This document shows positions 28,598 to 36,174 of a stretch of DNA of 64,000 bases, piece by piece. Origin of the DNA: Janthinobacterium sp. TB1-E2 (GTDB lineage Bacteria > Pseudomonadota > Gammaproteobacteria > Burkholderiales > Burkholderiaceae_D). The translations under genes and the position numbers were made by a program. The notes under the pieces were generated by a model. The model searched no databases. It had not been told where the DNA came from and was given only the letters and a program-made list of their open reading frames with translations. The stretch is from positions 1,178,001-1,242,000 of the forward strand of contig NZ_CP142523.1 in the NCBI RefSeq assembly GCF_036885605.1, read 5' to 3'. Every line of letters begins with the position of its first letter. Position 1 is the first letter of the stretch.

Positions 28598-29450
28598 ATT
28601 CAGTGCCCGTCGCCACAGGCCGCGCCGGATCGGCGCACCATTCGCTCCACGAGCCCGGATACAGGGCCGCGCCAGGCAGACCGGCCACTTCCATGGCCAG
28701 CAGGTTGTGGCAAGCCGTCACGCCGGAGCCGCATTGCAGGATGGCGGTTTGCGGCGAGGCGATCAATGCGCTGAAGTCGCGCTGCAGTTCGTCCGCGCTC
28801 TTGAAACGGCCGTCCGCTTGTAAATTATCTTTGAAGAAACGGTTTTTCGCGCCGGGGATGTGGCCGCCCACGGGGTCGATGGTTTCGTTTTCGCCGCGAT
28901 AGCGGTCGGGCGCGCGCGCGTCGATGACGGTCAACGCTTGGGTTTCCAGGTTGGCGATGACGTCTTGCACGCTGACCGTGCGCGTCAGGCTGGTTTTTTC
29001 CGTCAGGTTACCGACAGGGTGGGGTGCTACCGGCGTGACCAGGGGCAAGCCTTGCGCCTGCCAGGCGGCCAGGCCACCGTCGAGCACGGCGACGGCCGGA
29101 TGGCCGAGCCAGCGCAGCAGCCACCATAAACGGGCGGCGAACATGCCGCCCTGGCCGTCATAGGCGACCACTTGCGTGTCGTCATTGATGCCCCAGCCGC
29201 GCAAGGTGGCCAGCAGGACGTTGCGGTCGGGCAAAGGATGACGTCCCGTAAAGTCCGCGCCGCGCGCCGTCTTGGGGCCGGACAGAGCCGTATCGATATC
29301 GGCGAACTGCGCGTTCTGGATGTGTCCGGCGGCAAACGCGTCGCTGCCAGCATTGGGGTTAAGCAAGTCGTGGCGGCAATCGAGAATCACCCAGTTGCTG
29401 TCGTTTAGGTGGCTGGCCAGTTCGCTGGCCTGGATCAAGGTGGTGTACAT
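28596..29450 (-). CDS. sseA: Sulfurtransferase (3-mercaptopyruvate sulfurtransferase type)
   Basis: This 284-aa protein has two rhodanese domains; the first (about 1-135) is inactive and the second (about 160-280) has Cys240 in the loop CGSGVTAC. CG(S/T)G(V)T is the mercaptopyruvate type, whereas thiosulfate rhodaneses have CRKGVT. It should transfer sulfur from 3-mercaptopyruvate to cyanide or thiols. The start at 29450 (MYTTLIQASELA) fits the family; 20 further upstream codons overlap the DMT gene and are rejected. It follows the DMT transporter gene by 13 bp and is probably co-transcribed with it. Confidence 0.9.
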   Translation of the reverse strand: MYTTLIQASELASHLNDSNWVILDCRHDLLNPNAGSDAFAAGHIQNAQFADIDTALSGPKTARGADFTGRHPLPDRNVLLATLRGWGINDDTQVVAYDGQGGMFAARLWWLLRWLGHPAVAVLDGGLAAWQAQGLPLVTPVAPHPVGNLTEKTSLTRTVSVQDVIANLETQALTVIDARAPDRYRGENETIDPVGGHIPGAKNRFFKDNLQADGRFKSADELQRDFSALIASPQTAILQCGSGVTACHNLLAMEVAGLPGAALYPGSWSEWCADPARPVATGTE

Positions 29451-29463
29451 CGGAAACGCTCCT

Positions 29464-30387
29464 TTACACTTCGCTGGCAATCGGATCCGTTCGCGCGATC
29501 GCCGCGCCACGGGCCGTGTTGCGGGTATTGTAATAGGTTGCTGCGATGCCGGAAGCGAGAATGATGCCGATGCCGGTCCAGCCGTGCCAGTCGAACAAGT
29601 CGCCGAAGATCACCACGCCCCAGAAGCTGGAAAAGACGATGCCCGTGTATTGCAGATTTGCCACCACGAGGGTCTTGCCCAGGCGATAGGCGCGCGTCAT
29701 GGCCATCTGCGCCATGGTGGCGCACAGGCCGATGGCGGCCAGCAAGCCGATGCCGTAGGCGCTCGTGTGCGCATGCCAGACGACGGGGCCGCCGCCGGCA
29801 CTGGCCACGTGGCCGATCACGCCGGCGAGGAAATTGACGACCGAGAAATAAAATACGACCCGGTATTCGGGTTCGCCCAGCAAGCCCAGCTTGCGCACCT
29901 GCAAATAGGCGAGGGCAGACAGCATGCCGGAAATCAAGGCCGTAATGGCGCCGGCCAGCTGGTCCGTTTCGAACACAGGCTGCAGCAGCAGGGTCACGCC
30001 GACAAAGCTCATGGCGATGGCCGCCACGAGCGGCCACTCGACCTGTTTCATGCCTTTCCAGAAGCCGCCGGCCAGCAGGATCACGGCGATCCAGATGGGC
30101 GCCATGTAATTCAAGGTCATGGCCGTGGCCAGCGGCAGGATGGCGATCGCGTAAAACCACAGCCACAGGGCGATCACGCCCACCACACCGCGCCACAGAT
30201 GCTGGCCCGGCATCGTGGTTTTAAAACTGCCGCCCTGGTACAGAATGGTGCAGCTCATGACGATCATGCCGATGATGCCGCGGTACATGACGATTTCGGA
30301 CGTCGAATACATATCCGACGCCAGCTTGACGCACACGCCCATGATGGCGAACATGAAACTGGCAAATAGCATCCAAAGCGATTGCAT
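29464..30387 (-). CDS. DMT-family (EamA) transporter
   Basis: This 307-aa protein has ten predicted membrane helices in two EamA repeats (about residues 1-135 and 145-295). The first helix is SLWMLFASFMFAIMGVCVKL and the end of repeat one carries the family's LNYMAPIWIAVILL. Drug/metabolite exporters of this type move amino acids, nucleotides or other small metabolites; substrate not readable. The start at 30387 follows an AGGA site. A terminator hairpin lies between it and the upstream Rieske gene, so it may depend on read-through or its own promoter. Confidence 0.9.
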   Translation of the reverse strand: MQSLWMLFASFMFAIMGVCVKLASDMYSTSEIVMYRGIIGMIVMSCTILYQGGSFKTTMPGQHLWRGVVGVIALWLWFYAIAILPLATAMTLNYMAPIWIAVILLAGGFWKGMKQVEWPLVAAIAMSFVGVTLLLQPVFETDQLAGAITALISGMLSALAYLQVRKLGLLGEPEYRVVFYFSVVNFLAGVIGHVASAGGGPVVWHAHTSAYGIGLLAAIGLCATMAQMAMTRAYRLGKTLVVANLQYTGIVFSSFWGVVIFGDLFDWHGWTGIGIILASGIAATYYNTRNTARGAAIARTDPIASEV

Positions 30388-30401
30388 GAGAAATCCTGAC
30401 G

Positions 30402-30431
30402 ATGAAAAAGAAAAGGCCGCGCAATGCGGCC
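30402..30431 (-). terminator. Rho-independent terminator after the Rieske oxygenase gene
   Basis: On the minus strand GGCCGC-ATTGC-GCGGCC is followed by TTTTCTTTTT. It sits in the 54-bp gap between the Rieske gene and the DMT gene. Confidence 0.75.
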
Positions 30432-30441
30432 CTGGAGGGAA

Positions 30442-31542
30442 TTATAGTTCGATATTATTGCGGTACCACTCGTGGAAATGCTGCATGCCATCTTCCATGG
30501 GCGACTGGTAAGGGCCCACTTCGCTGACACCGCGCGCCATCAGGGCCTTGCGGCCCGCATCCATGCGCAGGGCGATTTCATCGTCCTCGACGCAGGTTTC
30601 CATGTAGGCAGCCCGTTCCGCTTCGACGAAGTCGCGCTCGAAGAGCACGATTTCTTCCGGATAATAGAACTCCACCACGTTGCGCGTCTTTTGCGGACCA
30701 TCGGGCCACAGGGTCGAGACGACCAGCACGTGTGGATACCATTCGACCATGATGTTCGGATACAGGGTCAGCCAGATGGCGCCATACGGCGGTGCTTCGC
30801 CGCCACGGAATTGCAGCACCTGCTCCTGCCATTTCTTGTAGGCGGGCGAACCGGCCTGCTGCAAGCCGCGGTGCACGCCTACCGTTTGCACGCTGTAATC
30901 CTTGCCGAACTCCCAGCGCAGGTCGTCGCAGCTGACGAAGCTGCCCAGGCCCGGGTGGAACGGTTCGACGTGATAATCCTCGAGGTAGACTTCGATGAAA
31001 GTCTTCCAGTTGTAGTCGCACTCGTGGATTTCCACGTGGTCGAACATGTAGCCGGAAAAATCGAGGTCTTTCGAGACGGACAAATCTTTCAATTTTTCCA
31101 TCACGTTGTAGCCATTCTGTTCGAACAGCAAACCATTCCAGCTTTGCAGCGGCGTTTTCGACAGGTTCAGGCACGGCGTCTCGGGGAAATGCGGCGCGCC
31201 GATCAGTTCACCCTTGAGGTCGTAGGTCCAGCGGTGCAGCGGGCAGACGATATGGTTCGCGTTGCCGCGGCCGTTGAACATCAGCGCCTGCCGGTGGCGG
31301 CATACGTTGGACAGCACTTCGATGCCGTTGGCGTTGCGCACGAGCATGCGCCCTTCGTTCTCAGACGCCAGGGTCGCAAAATCGCCGGTTTCCGGCACCA
31401 TCAGCTCGTGCCCGACATAGCGCGGGCCGGCTTGGAACAATTGCTGCATTTCACGCTGCAACAGCGTTTCGTCAAAATAGACGTGGACCGGAAGTTGCGC
31501 GTTTGAGCGCGCCAGCTTGGCGTGAGTAGCCAGATCGGACAT
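30442..31542 (-). CDS. Rieske-type aromatic ring-hydroxylating oxygenase, alpha subunit
   Basis: This 366-aa protein has an N-terminal Rieske [2Fe-2S] domain with ligands Cys81-x-His83 (CRHRQ) and Cys100-x2-His103 (CPLHRW), and a C-terminal SRPBCC catalytic domain with mononuclear-iron motif EDYHVEPFHPGL (two histidines and a later acid). The start at 31542 is MSDLATHAK. It resembles the small single-component-looking Burkholderiales oxygenases annotated as ring-hydroxylating dioxygenases; the substrate is unknown and no reductase, ferredoxin or beta-subunit gene is nearby. A Fur-box-like site lies about 190 bp upstream. Confidence 0.9.
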   Translation of the reverse strand: MSDLATHAKLARSNAQLPVHVYFDETLLQREMQQLFQAGPRYVGHELMVPETGDFATLASENEGRMLVRNANGIEVLSNVCRHRQALMFNGRGNANHIVCPLHRWTYDLKGELIGAPHFPETPCLNLSKTPLQSWNGLLFEQNGYNVMEKLKDLSVSKDLDFSGYMFDHVEIHECDYNWKTFIEVYLEDYHVEPFHPGLGSFVSCDDLRWEFGKDYSVQTVGVHRGLQQAGSPAYKKWQEQVLQFRGGEAPPYGAIWLTLYPNIMVEWYPHVLVVSTLWPDGPQKTRNVVEFYYPEEIVLFERDFVEAERAAYMETCVEDDEIALRMDAGRKALMARGVSEVGPYQSPMEDGMQHFHEWYRNNIEL

Positions 31543-31947
31543 CCCAACCCCCCATAAATGTACAACGGTCAGCAGTGCCCCAAGCCCTTGCCTGGACAAC
31601 CGCTACAGAGAGAAAGAATCCGCAAAGACCTGAATTCAAATTTGTTGAAACGGTATTTCGGACAGAACCGGCGATTATAGCGCGTATCGGCCTCGGCATT
31701 GCCAAACCCCCCCGGTAAATAGTCTATTAATGAGAAACATTGTCATTTGGCGCGCAATTTCCGGTAGATAGGGACGATTGCGCTAAAATCCACTGACAAG
31801 CTGGCAACGCTATTGACTTTGAGCGCGCCGATTGCGCTTTAGTTTTCACTTAATAGTGTGGTTTGTTCTAAAATAACGCTTCTATGCTGGCCGGGAATCC
31901 CCGGCGTCTCCCTACAAGCCCCTCGTGCCACGAAGAGATCTGAGTTT
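31543..31947. other. 405-bp divergent intergenic region
   Basis: No gene is seen. It separates the Rieske oxygenase (leftward) from xseB-ispA-dxs (rightward). It contains a Fur-box-like 19-mer at 31729-31747 and a plausible promoter for the right-hand operon (TTCACT 31845-31850, 18-bp spacer, TAAAAT 31869-31874). The left half near 31600-31680 has no clear element. Confidence 0.6.
31729..31747. promoter_or_regulatory. Fur-box-like palindrome
   Basis: AATGAGAAACATTGTCATT agrees with the common Fur consensus AATGAGAATNATTCTCATT at all but two scored positions. It would make one or both divergent genes iron-responsive. The Rieske enzyme needs iron. Confidence 0.5.
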
Positions 31948-32199
31948 ATGTCGAAGAAATTAACTGCCGCTGCCGCAGCGCCGGCCTCGTTTGAAGAGGC
32001 GATGGCGGAACTGGCGCAGCTGGTAACGCAAATGGAAGCGGGCCAGTTGCCGCTGGAAGCATCGGTCGCGGCGTATCAGCGCGGCTCGGAACTGGTCAAG
32101 TATTGCGCTACCCAGCTCGACAGCGTTGAAGCGCAGGTGAAAGTATTGGAAGGCGACATGTTGAAACCGTTCGTGGATGCCGGCGAGGCCGCCCAATGA
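31948..32199 (+). CDS. xseB: Exodeoxyribonuclease VII small subunit
   Basis: This 83-aa protein forms a helical hairpin (FEEAMAELAQLVTQMEAGQLPLEASVAAYQRGSELVKYC), the XseB fold. Several copies bind the XseA large subunit to make the single-strand exonuclease VII. The start at 31948 (MSKKLTAAA) is preferred over the ORF opening at 31858. Its stop overlaps the ispA start as ATGA. The xseB-ispA-dxs order is the usual one in proteobacteria. Confidence 0.95.
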   Translation: MSKKLTAAAAAPASFEEAMAELAQLVTQMEAGQLPLEASVAAYQRGSELVKYCATQLDSVEAQVKVLEGDMLKPFVDAGEAAQ

Positions 32200-33107
32200 T
32201 GGCCAGCGTGCAACAAGACGGCGTCACCTTCGGCGACTGGATGCAATCGACCCAGTCCGCCGTGGAAAAGAGACTCGACCAGTTCCTGCCGGCGGCAGAT
32301 GTCGTGCCGCACAAGCTGCATGCGGCCATGCGCTATGCGCTCTTGGGCGGCGGCAAGCGCGTGCGCCCGCTGCTGGTGATGGCGGCGGGTGAATTGTTTG
32401 ATGCCGATCAAGATACCCTCGCGCGCGCAGCTTGCGCGCTGGAAATGATTCACGTGTATTCGCTCGTGCATGACGATATGCCATGCATGGATGACGATGC
32501 CTTGCGCCGTGGCAAGCCCACCGTGCACATCGCCTACGATGAAGCAACGGCACTGCTGGTCGGCGACGCGCTGCAATCGCAGGCCTTCATGCTGCTGGCC
32601 GACGGCGCGGCCATTCCTCCGGCGCGGCAGATGGCCATGCTCAAGCTGCTGGCGCACGCCTCGGGTTCGGCAGGCATGTGCGGCGGCCAGGCGATCGATC
32701 TCGACAGCGTCGGCCTGGCCTTGACCTTGCCGCAGCTGGAACAGATGCATCAGTTGAAAACAGGCGCCTTGCTGCGTGCGGCCGTGATCCTCGGCGCGCT
32801 GGCCGGCAAGGATTTGACGCCAGACGAGATGACGGCGCTGAACGCCTATGCGCGCGCCGTCGGGCTGGCGTTCCAGGTGGTCGACGATGTGCTCGACGCC
32901 ACGGCCGACTCGGCCACCCTGGGAAAGACGGCAGGCAAGGATGCGGCTGCCAACAAGCCGACTTACGTATCGATACTGGGGCTGGAACCATCGAGAGCCC
33001 TGGCAGAACAATTGCGGTGCGACGCCCATGCGGCGCTGGCGCCATTCGGGGACAAGGCACGCCGTCTGCGCGAGCTGGCGGACCTGGTCGTGCAGCGGAA
33101 GGCATAA
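32196..33107 (+). CDS. ispA: Farnesyl diphosphate synthase (polyprenyl synthetase)
   Basis: This 303-aa enzyme condenses IPP with DMAPP and GPP to farnesyl diphosphate, feeding ubiquinone and undecaprenyl synthesis. The first aspartate-rich motif DDMPCMDDD starts at residue 93 and the second is VDDVLDATAD (about 230). GGGKRVRPLL binds IPP phosphate. Short-chain length control fits the residues before the first motif (HVYSLVHDD). It overlaps xseB by 4 bp and abuts dxs (stop TAA directly followed by ATG). The ubiA gene near 55 kb uses longer prenyl chains built from this product. Confidence 0.96.
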   Translation: MMASVQQDGVTFGDWMQSTQSAVEKRLDQFLPAADVVPHKLHAAMRYALLGGGKRVRPLLVMAAGELFDADQDTLARAACALEMIHVYSLVHDDMPCMDDDALRRGKPTVHIAYDEATALLVGDALQSQAFMLLADGAAIPPARQMAMLKLLAHASGSAGMCGGQAIDLDSVGLALTLPQLEQMHQLKTGALLRAAVILGALAGKDLTPDEMTALNAYARAVGLAFQVVDDVLDATADSATLGKTAGKDAAANKPTYVSILGLEPSRALAEQLRCDAHAALAPFGDKARRLRELADLVVQRKA

Positions 33108-34976
33108 ATGAAACTGTTAGAAACCATCAATGAACCAGCGCAAGTGCGCAAGCTGGCCCGCTCGCAACTGGTGCCGCTGGCCCAGGAACTGCGCAGCTTC
33201 CTGCTCGACTCCGTCTCCAAGACGGGCGGCCACCTGTCGTCCAACCTGGGCACGGTCGAGCTGACCGTCGCGCTGCATTACGTGTTCAACACGCCGCATG
33301 ACCGCATCGTCTGGGACGTGGGCCACCAGACCTATTCGCACAAGATACTGACGGGCCGCCGCGAGCGCATGCATACCTTGCGCCAGAAAGACGGTATTTC
33401 CGGCTTCCCGAAGCGCGACGAAAGCGAATACGATACCTTCGGCACGGCGCACTCGTCGACGTCGATCTCGGCCGCGCTGGGCATGGCGCAGGCGGCCAAG
33501 ATCAAGGGCGACCCGCTGCACGCGATCGCCGTGATCGGCGACGGTTCGATGACGGCCGGCATGGCGTTCGAGGCGATGAACAATGCGGGCGTGCAGGAAG
33601 ACGTCAACCTGCTGGTGATTTTGAACGACAACGATATGTCGATCTCGCCGCCCGTGGGCGCGCTGAACCGCCACCTGGCGCGACTGATGTCGGGCCAGTT
33701 CTACGCGGCGGCGAAAAATGTCGGCAAATCGGTGTTGCCCGGCCCCGTGCTGGAACTGGCGAAGCGCTTTGAGGAGCACGCCAAGGGCATGGTCGTGCCC
33801 GCCACCATGTTCGAGGAATTCGGTTTCAATTACATCGGCCCCATCGATGGCCACGACCTCGATTCGCTGATCCCGACCTTGCAAAACATCAAGCAATTGA
33901 AGGGCCCGCAATTCCTGCACGTGGTCACCAAGAAGGGCCAGGGCTACAAGCTGGCCGAGGCGGAGCCGATTTTGTACCACGGCACGCCGAAGTTCAATCC
34001 GGCGGAAGGCATCAAGCCGGCCACGGCGCCGGGCAAGATGACGTACACGGAAGTGTTCGGTAACTGGCTGTGCGACATGGCGGCCCACGACAAGCGCCTG
34101 GTGGGCATCACGCCGGCCATGCGCGAAGGCTCGGGCATGGTGAAATTTGAACAGCAATTCCCCAACCGTTATTTCGACGTCGGCATCGCGGAGCAGCATT
34201 CCGTGACCTTCGGCGCCGGTCTGGCTTGCGAAGGCTTGAAACCCGTCGTGGCCATCTATTCGACTTTCCTGCAGCGCGCCTACGACCAGCTGATCCACGA
34301 CGTGGCGCTGCAAAACCTGGACGTGACGTTCGCGCTGGACCGCGCCGGCCTGGTGGGCGCCGATGGCGCCACGCACGCGGGCAACTATGACATGGCGTTC
34401 TTGCGCTGCATCCCGAACATGGTCGTCATGGCCGCGTCCGACGAAAACGAATGCCGGCAAATGCTGACGACGGGCTACCATTATCCGGGCCCGGCAGCGA
34501 TCCGCTATCCGCGCGGCGCCGGTGCCGGCGTGGCCATCGTGCCGGAACTGACCAGCATTGAAATCGGCAAGGGCGAGCTCAAGCGCCAAGGCAAGCGCAT
34601 TGCCATCCTGGCCTTTGGCTCGATGGTGGCGCCGAGCGTGGCGGCAGGCGACAAGCTCGACGCGACGGTCGCCAACATGCGCTTCGTCAAGCCGCTCGAC
34701 GTGGCGCTGGTGAAACAGCTGGCCGCGGAACACGATTACCTGGTGACGGTGGAAGAGGGCTGCATCATGGGCGGCGCCGGTTCTGCCGTGGCCGAAGCGC
34801 TGGCGGCAGAGGGGATCGTCAAGCCGATCCTGATGCTGGGCTTGCCCGACACCTTCATCGACCATGGCGATCCCGTGCAACTGCTGAAAAGCGTGGGCCT
34901 GGACGCCACCGGTATCGCCGCCTCGATCGAGCAGCGTTTTGGTGCCACGCAGCCGCGCCTGGCTGTCGTCAGCTAA
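33108..34976 (+). CDS. dxs: 1-deoxy-D-xylulose-5-phosphate synthase
   Basis: This 622-aa thiamine-diphosphate enzyme condenses pyruvate and glyceraldehyde 3-phosphate to DXP, the entry to the MEP isoprenoid pathway and also the precursor of thiazole made by ThiG. Motifs seen: [33 protein letters not shown], the ThDP motif [16 protein letters not shown]...[24 protein letters not shown], and the catalytic-domain [15 protein letters not shown]. It starts directly at the ispA stop with no gap. Thiamine production upstream in the window supplies its cofactor. Confidence 0.98.
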   Translation: MKLLETINEPAQVRKLARSQLVPLAQELRSFLLDSVSKTGGHLSSNLGTVELTVALHYVFNTPHDRIVWDVGHQTYSHKILTGRRERMHTLRQKDGISGFPKRDESEYDTFGTAHSSTSISAALGMAQAAKIKGDPLHAIAVIGDGSMTAGMAFEAMNNAGVQEDVNLLVILNDNDMSISPPVGALNRHLARLMSGQFYAAAKNVGKSVLPGPVLELAKRFEEHAKGMVVPATMFEEFGFNYIGPIDGHDLDSLIPTLQNIKQLKGPQFLHVVTKKGQGYKLAEAEPILYHGTPKFNPAEGIKPATAPGKMTYTEVFGNWLCDMAAHDKRLVGITPAMREGSGMVKFEQQFPNRYFDVGIAEQHSVTFGAGLACEGLKPVVAIYSTFLQRAYDQLIHDVALQNLDVTFALDRAGLVGADGATHAGNYDMAFLRCIPNMVVMAASDENECRQMLTTGYHYPGPAAIRYPRGAGAGVAIVPELTSIEIGKGELKRQGKRIAILAFGSMVAPSVAAGDKLDATVANMRFVKPLDVALVKQLAAEHDYLVTVEEGCIMGGAGSAVAEALAAEGIVKPILMLGLPDTFIDHGDPVQLLKSVGLDATGIAASIEQRFGATQPRLAVVS

Positions 34977-34980
34977 ATTT

Positions 34981-35022
34981 ATCTGTCGACAGGAAAAGCG
35001 GCACTGCGGTGCCGCTTTTTTT
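34981..35022 (+). terminator. Rho-independent terminator of dxs, split from its right flank by an IS
   Basis: AAAGCGGCAC-TGCG-GTGCCGCTTT with T7 (stem 34995-35018). The upstream flank is CTGTCGACAGG, and the matching TGTCGACA now lies beyond the insertion at 36091-36098. Removing the IS and one target copy restores a longer symmetric structure (TGTCGACA...GCGGCAC/GTGCCGC...TGTCGACA). Confidence 0.85.
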
Positions 35023-36090
35023 GGCTATGTCACCGTCAGATGTGGGAACGCGCCCAGCGTTGCTCTCAATAACGTTTCCGGTGAACGGATGCGCCCGGCG
35101 TCGAGTATCCAGCGCCACCCCAGATAATTTGGCAGGTAGCGCGTCGCCACGCCGTGAAACGGACCTAGCCATTGCCGCAAACGGCTGTGATAAGCATTGA
35201 CGTTCTGCACGTGGGCGGCGCCCTGTACGCGGATGCCTGCGCGCAAGTTGACGGCCTGGTGGCTGATGCCCGCTTCCCGAGCAAAAGCCCGATAGGCGGC
35301 ATGGCCATCGGTGACCAGCAAGACATCCTTGTCGATCATGGGTAGCAAACAATGGTGTAACTGCGCCTTCGTCAGCGCCCCTTTGCCCGTGACGAAATCG
35401 AGGGTCTGGCCCGTGCGGTCGCGCGCCACCAGGATGCACACCTGTTCATTCGATATGCCGCGCTGGCGGGCATGGCCGCCACGGCGGCGTGGCGGACGCG
35501 TCATGTTTCTGGATCCCTTTTCCGATTCCAGCAGATATAACTCGTCGGCCTCGGCGATGCCGTGCAGGCCATGCGGCCGGTCGGTCTTTGCCAGCGATAA
35601 AAACCGGTGACGCCAGCGAAAGGTGGTATTGCGGTGCACACCCAATTGGCTGGCAGCCTGGCGCACCGAAGATGAGTCGAGCAGGCAATCGGCATAATCG
35701 AGCCACAGCGCCTTGTGGCGCAGGCGCGCCAGCGGCGTGCCGGTGAGCGCATTGAAGGTGCGGCCGCAGGGAACGCAGCGGTAGCGCTGCAAGCCGTGCG
35801 CATGGCCGTGCCGGTGCAGGTGTGCCGAGTGACAGGCGGGACAGGCCAATCGCGGCTGGGCCACACTTTCCAGCAGCGCGACGGTCGCGTCGTGTGGCGC
35901 GTTGCCACGCAGCAGGGTAATGCCTGCCTGCCGCTGGCGTTGGTTCAAACGAGCAAACTGCGCAATCAAGGTGATCCATTCGGCTGACCGCATGATCTGC
36001 TCCTGCAGGGTGAATATACAGAGTCAGACAGCACAGACAAGGGAAGATTCCGGCATTTCCCCTGCTTGCCGATGACAGAGCCCTTTTTTT
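35015..36090. mobile_element. IS1595-family insertion sequence (35023-36082) with 8-bp target duplication
   Basis: The element is 1060 bp. Its ends are imperfect inverted repeats: GGCTATGTCACCGTCAG (from 35023) and, reading inward from 36082, GGCTCTGTCATCGGCAA. The 8 bp on both sides are identical, CTTTTTTT (35015-35022 and 36083-36090), a direct duplication of the size known for IS1595-type elements. It carries only the transposase gene, and intact ends plus exact target copies suggest a fairly recent insertion. It sits exactly in the T-tract of the dxs terminator. Confidence 0.85.
35025..35993 (-). CDS. IS1595-family transposase
   Basis: This 322-aa protein has an N-terminal zinc-ribbon (CPACHSAHLHRHGHAHGLQRYRC followed by PCGRTFN; split here at Cys residues) of the IS1595 type, then a helix-turn-helix (SVRQAASQLGVHRNTTFRWR) and a DDE-type catalytic core with IAEADELYLLESEKG and VLLVTDGHAAYRAF plus the NAYHSRLRQWLGPFHGVAT end. 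It appears full length and uninterrupted, so transposition may be possible. The stop codon falls only 3 bp from the IS end. Transcription runs toward dxs. Confidence 0.92.
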   Translation of the reverse strand: MRSAEWITLIAQFARLNQRQRQAGITLLRGNAPHDATVALLESVAQPRLACPACHSAHLHRHGHAHGLQRYRCVPCGRTFNALTGTPLARLRHKALWLDYADCLLDSSSVRQAASQLGVHRNTTFRWRHRFLSLAKTDRPHGLHGIAEADELYLLESEKGSRNMTRPPRRRGGHARQRGISNEQVCILVARDRTGQTLDFVTGKGALTKAQLHHCLLPMIDKDVLLVTDGHAAYRAFAREAGISHQAVNLRAGIRVQGAAHVQNVNAYHSRLRQWLGPFHGVATRYLPNYLGWRWILDAGRIRSPETLLRATLGAFPHLTVT

Positions 36091-36174
36091 TGTCGACAGG
36101 AATTTACGCTGCACTGCAACATTTTTCGCTGGGGAATGCTACGATGACGCTTTGATACCCTTTCAAAGTCCAAC

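Noticed and set aside
33117..34880. 587-codon frame opposite dxs
   Set aside because: Antisense shadow of the dxs gene with the same His/Arg/Gln-rich composition and no domain.
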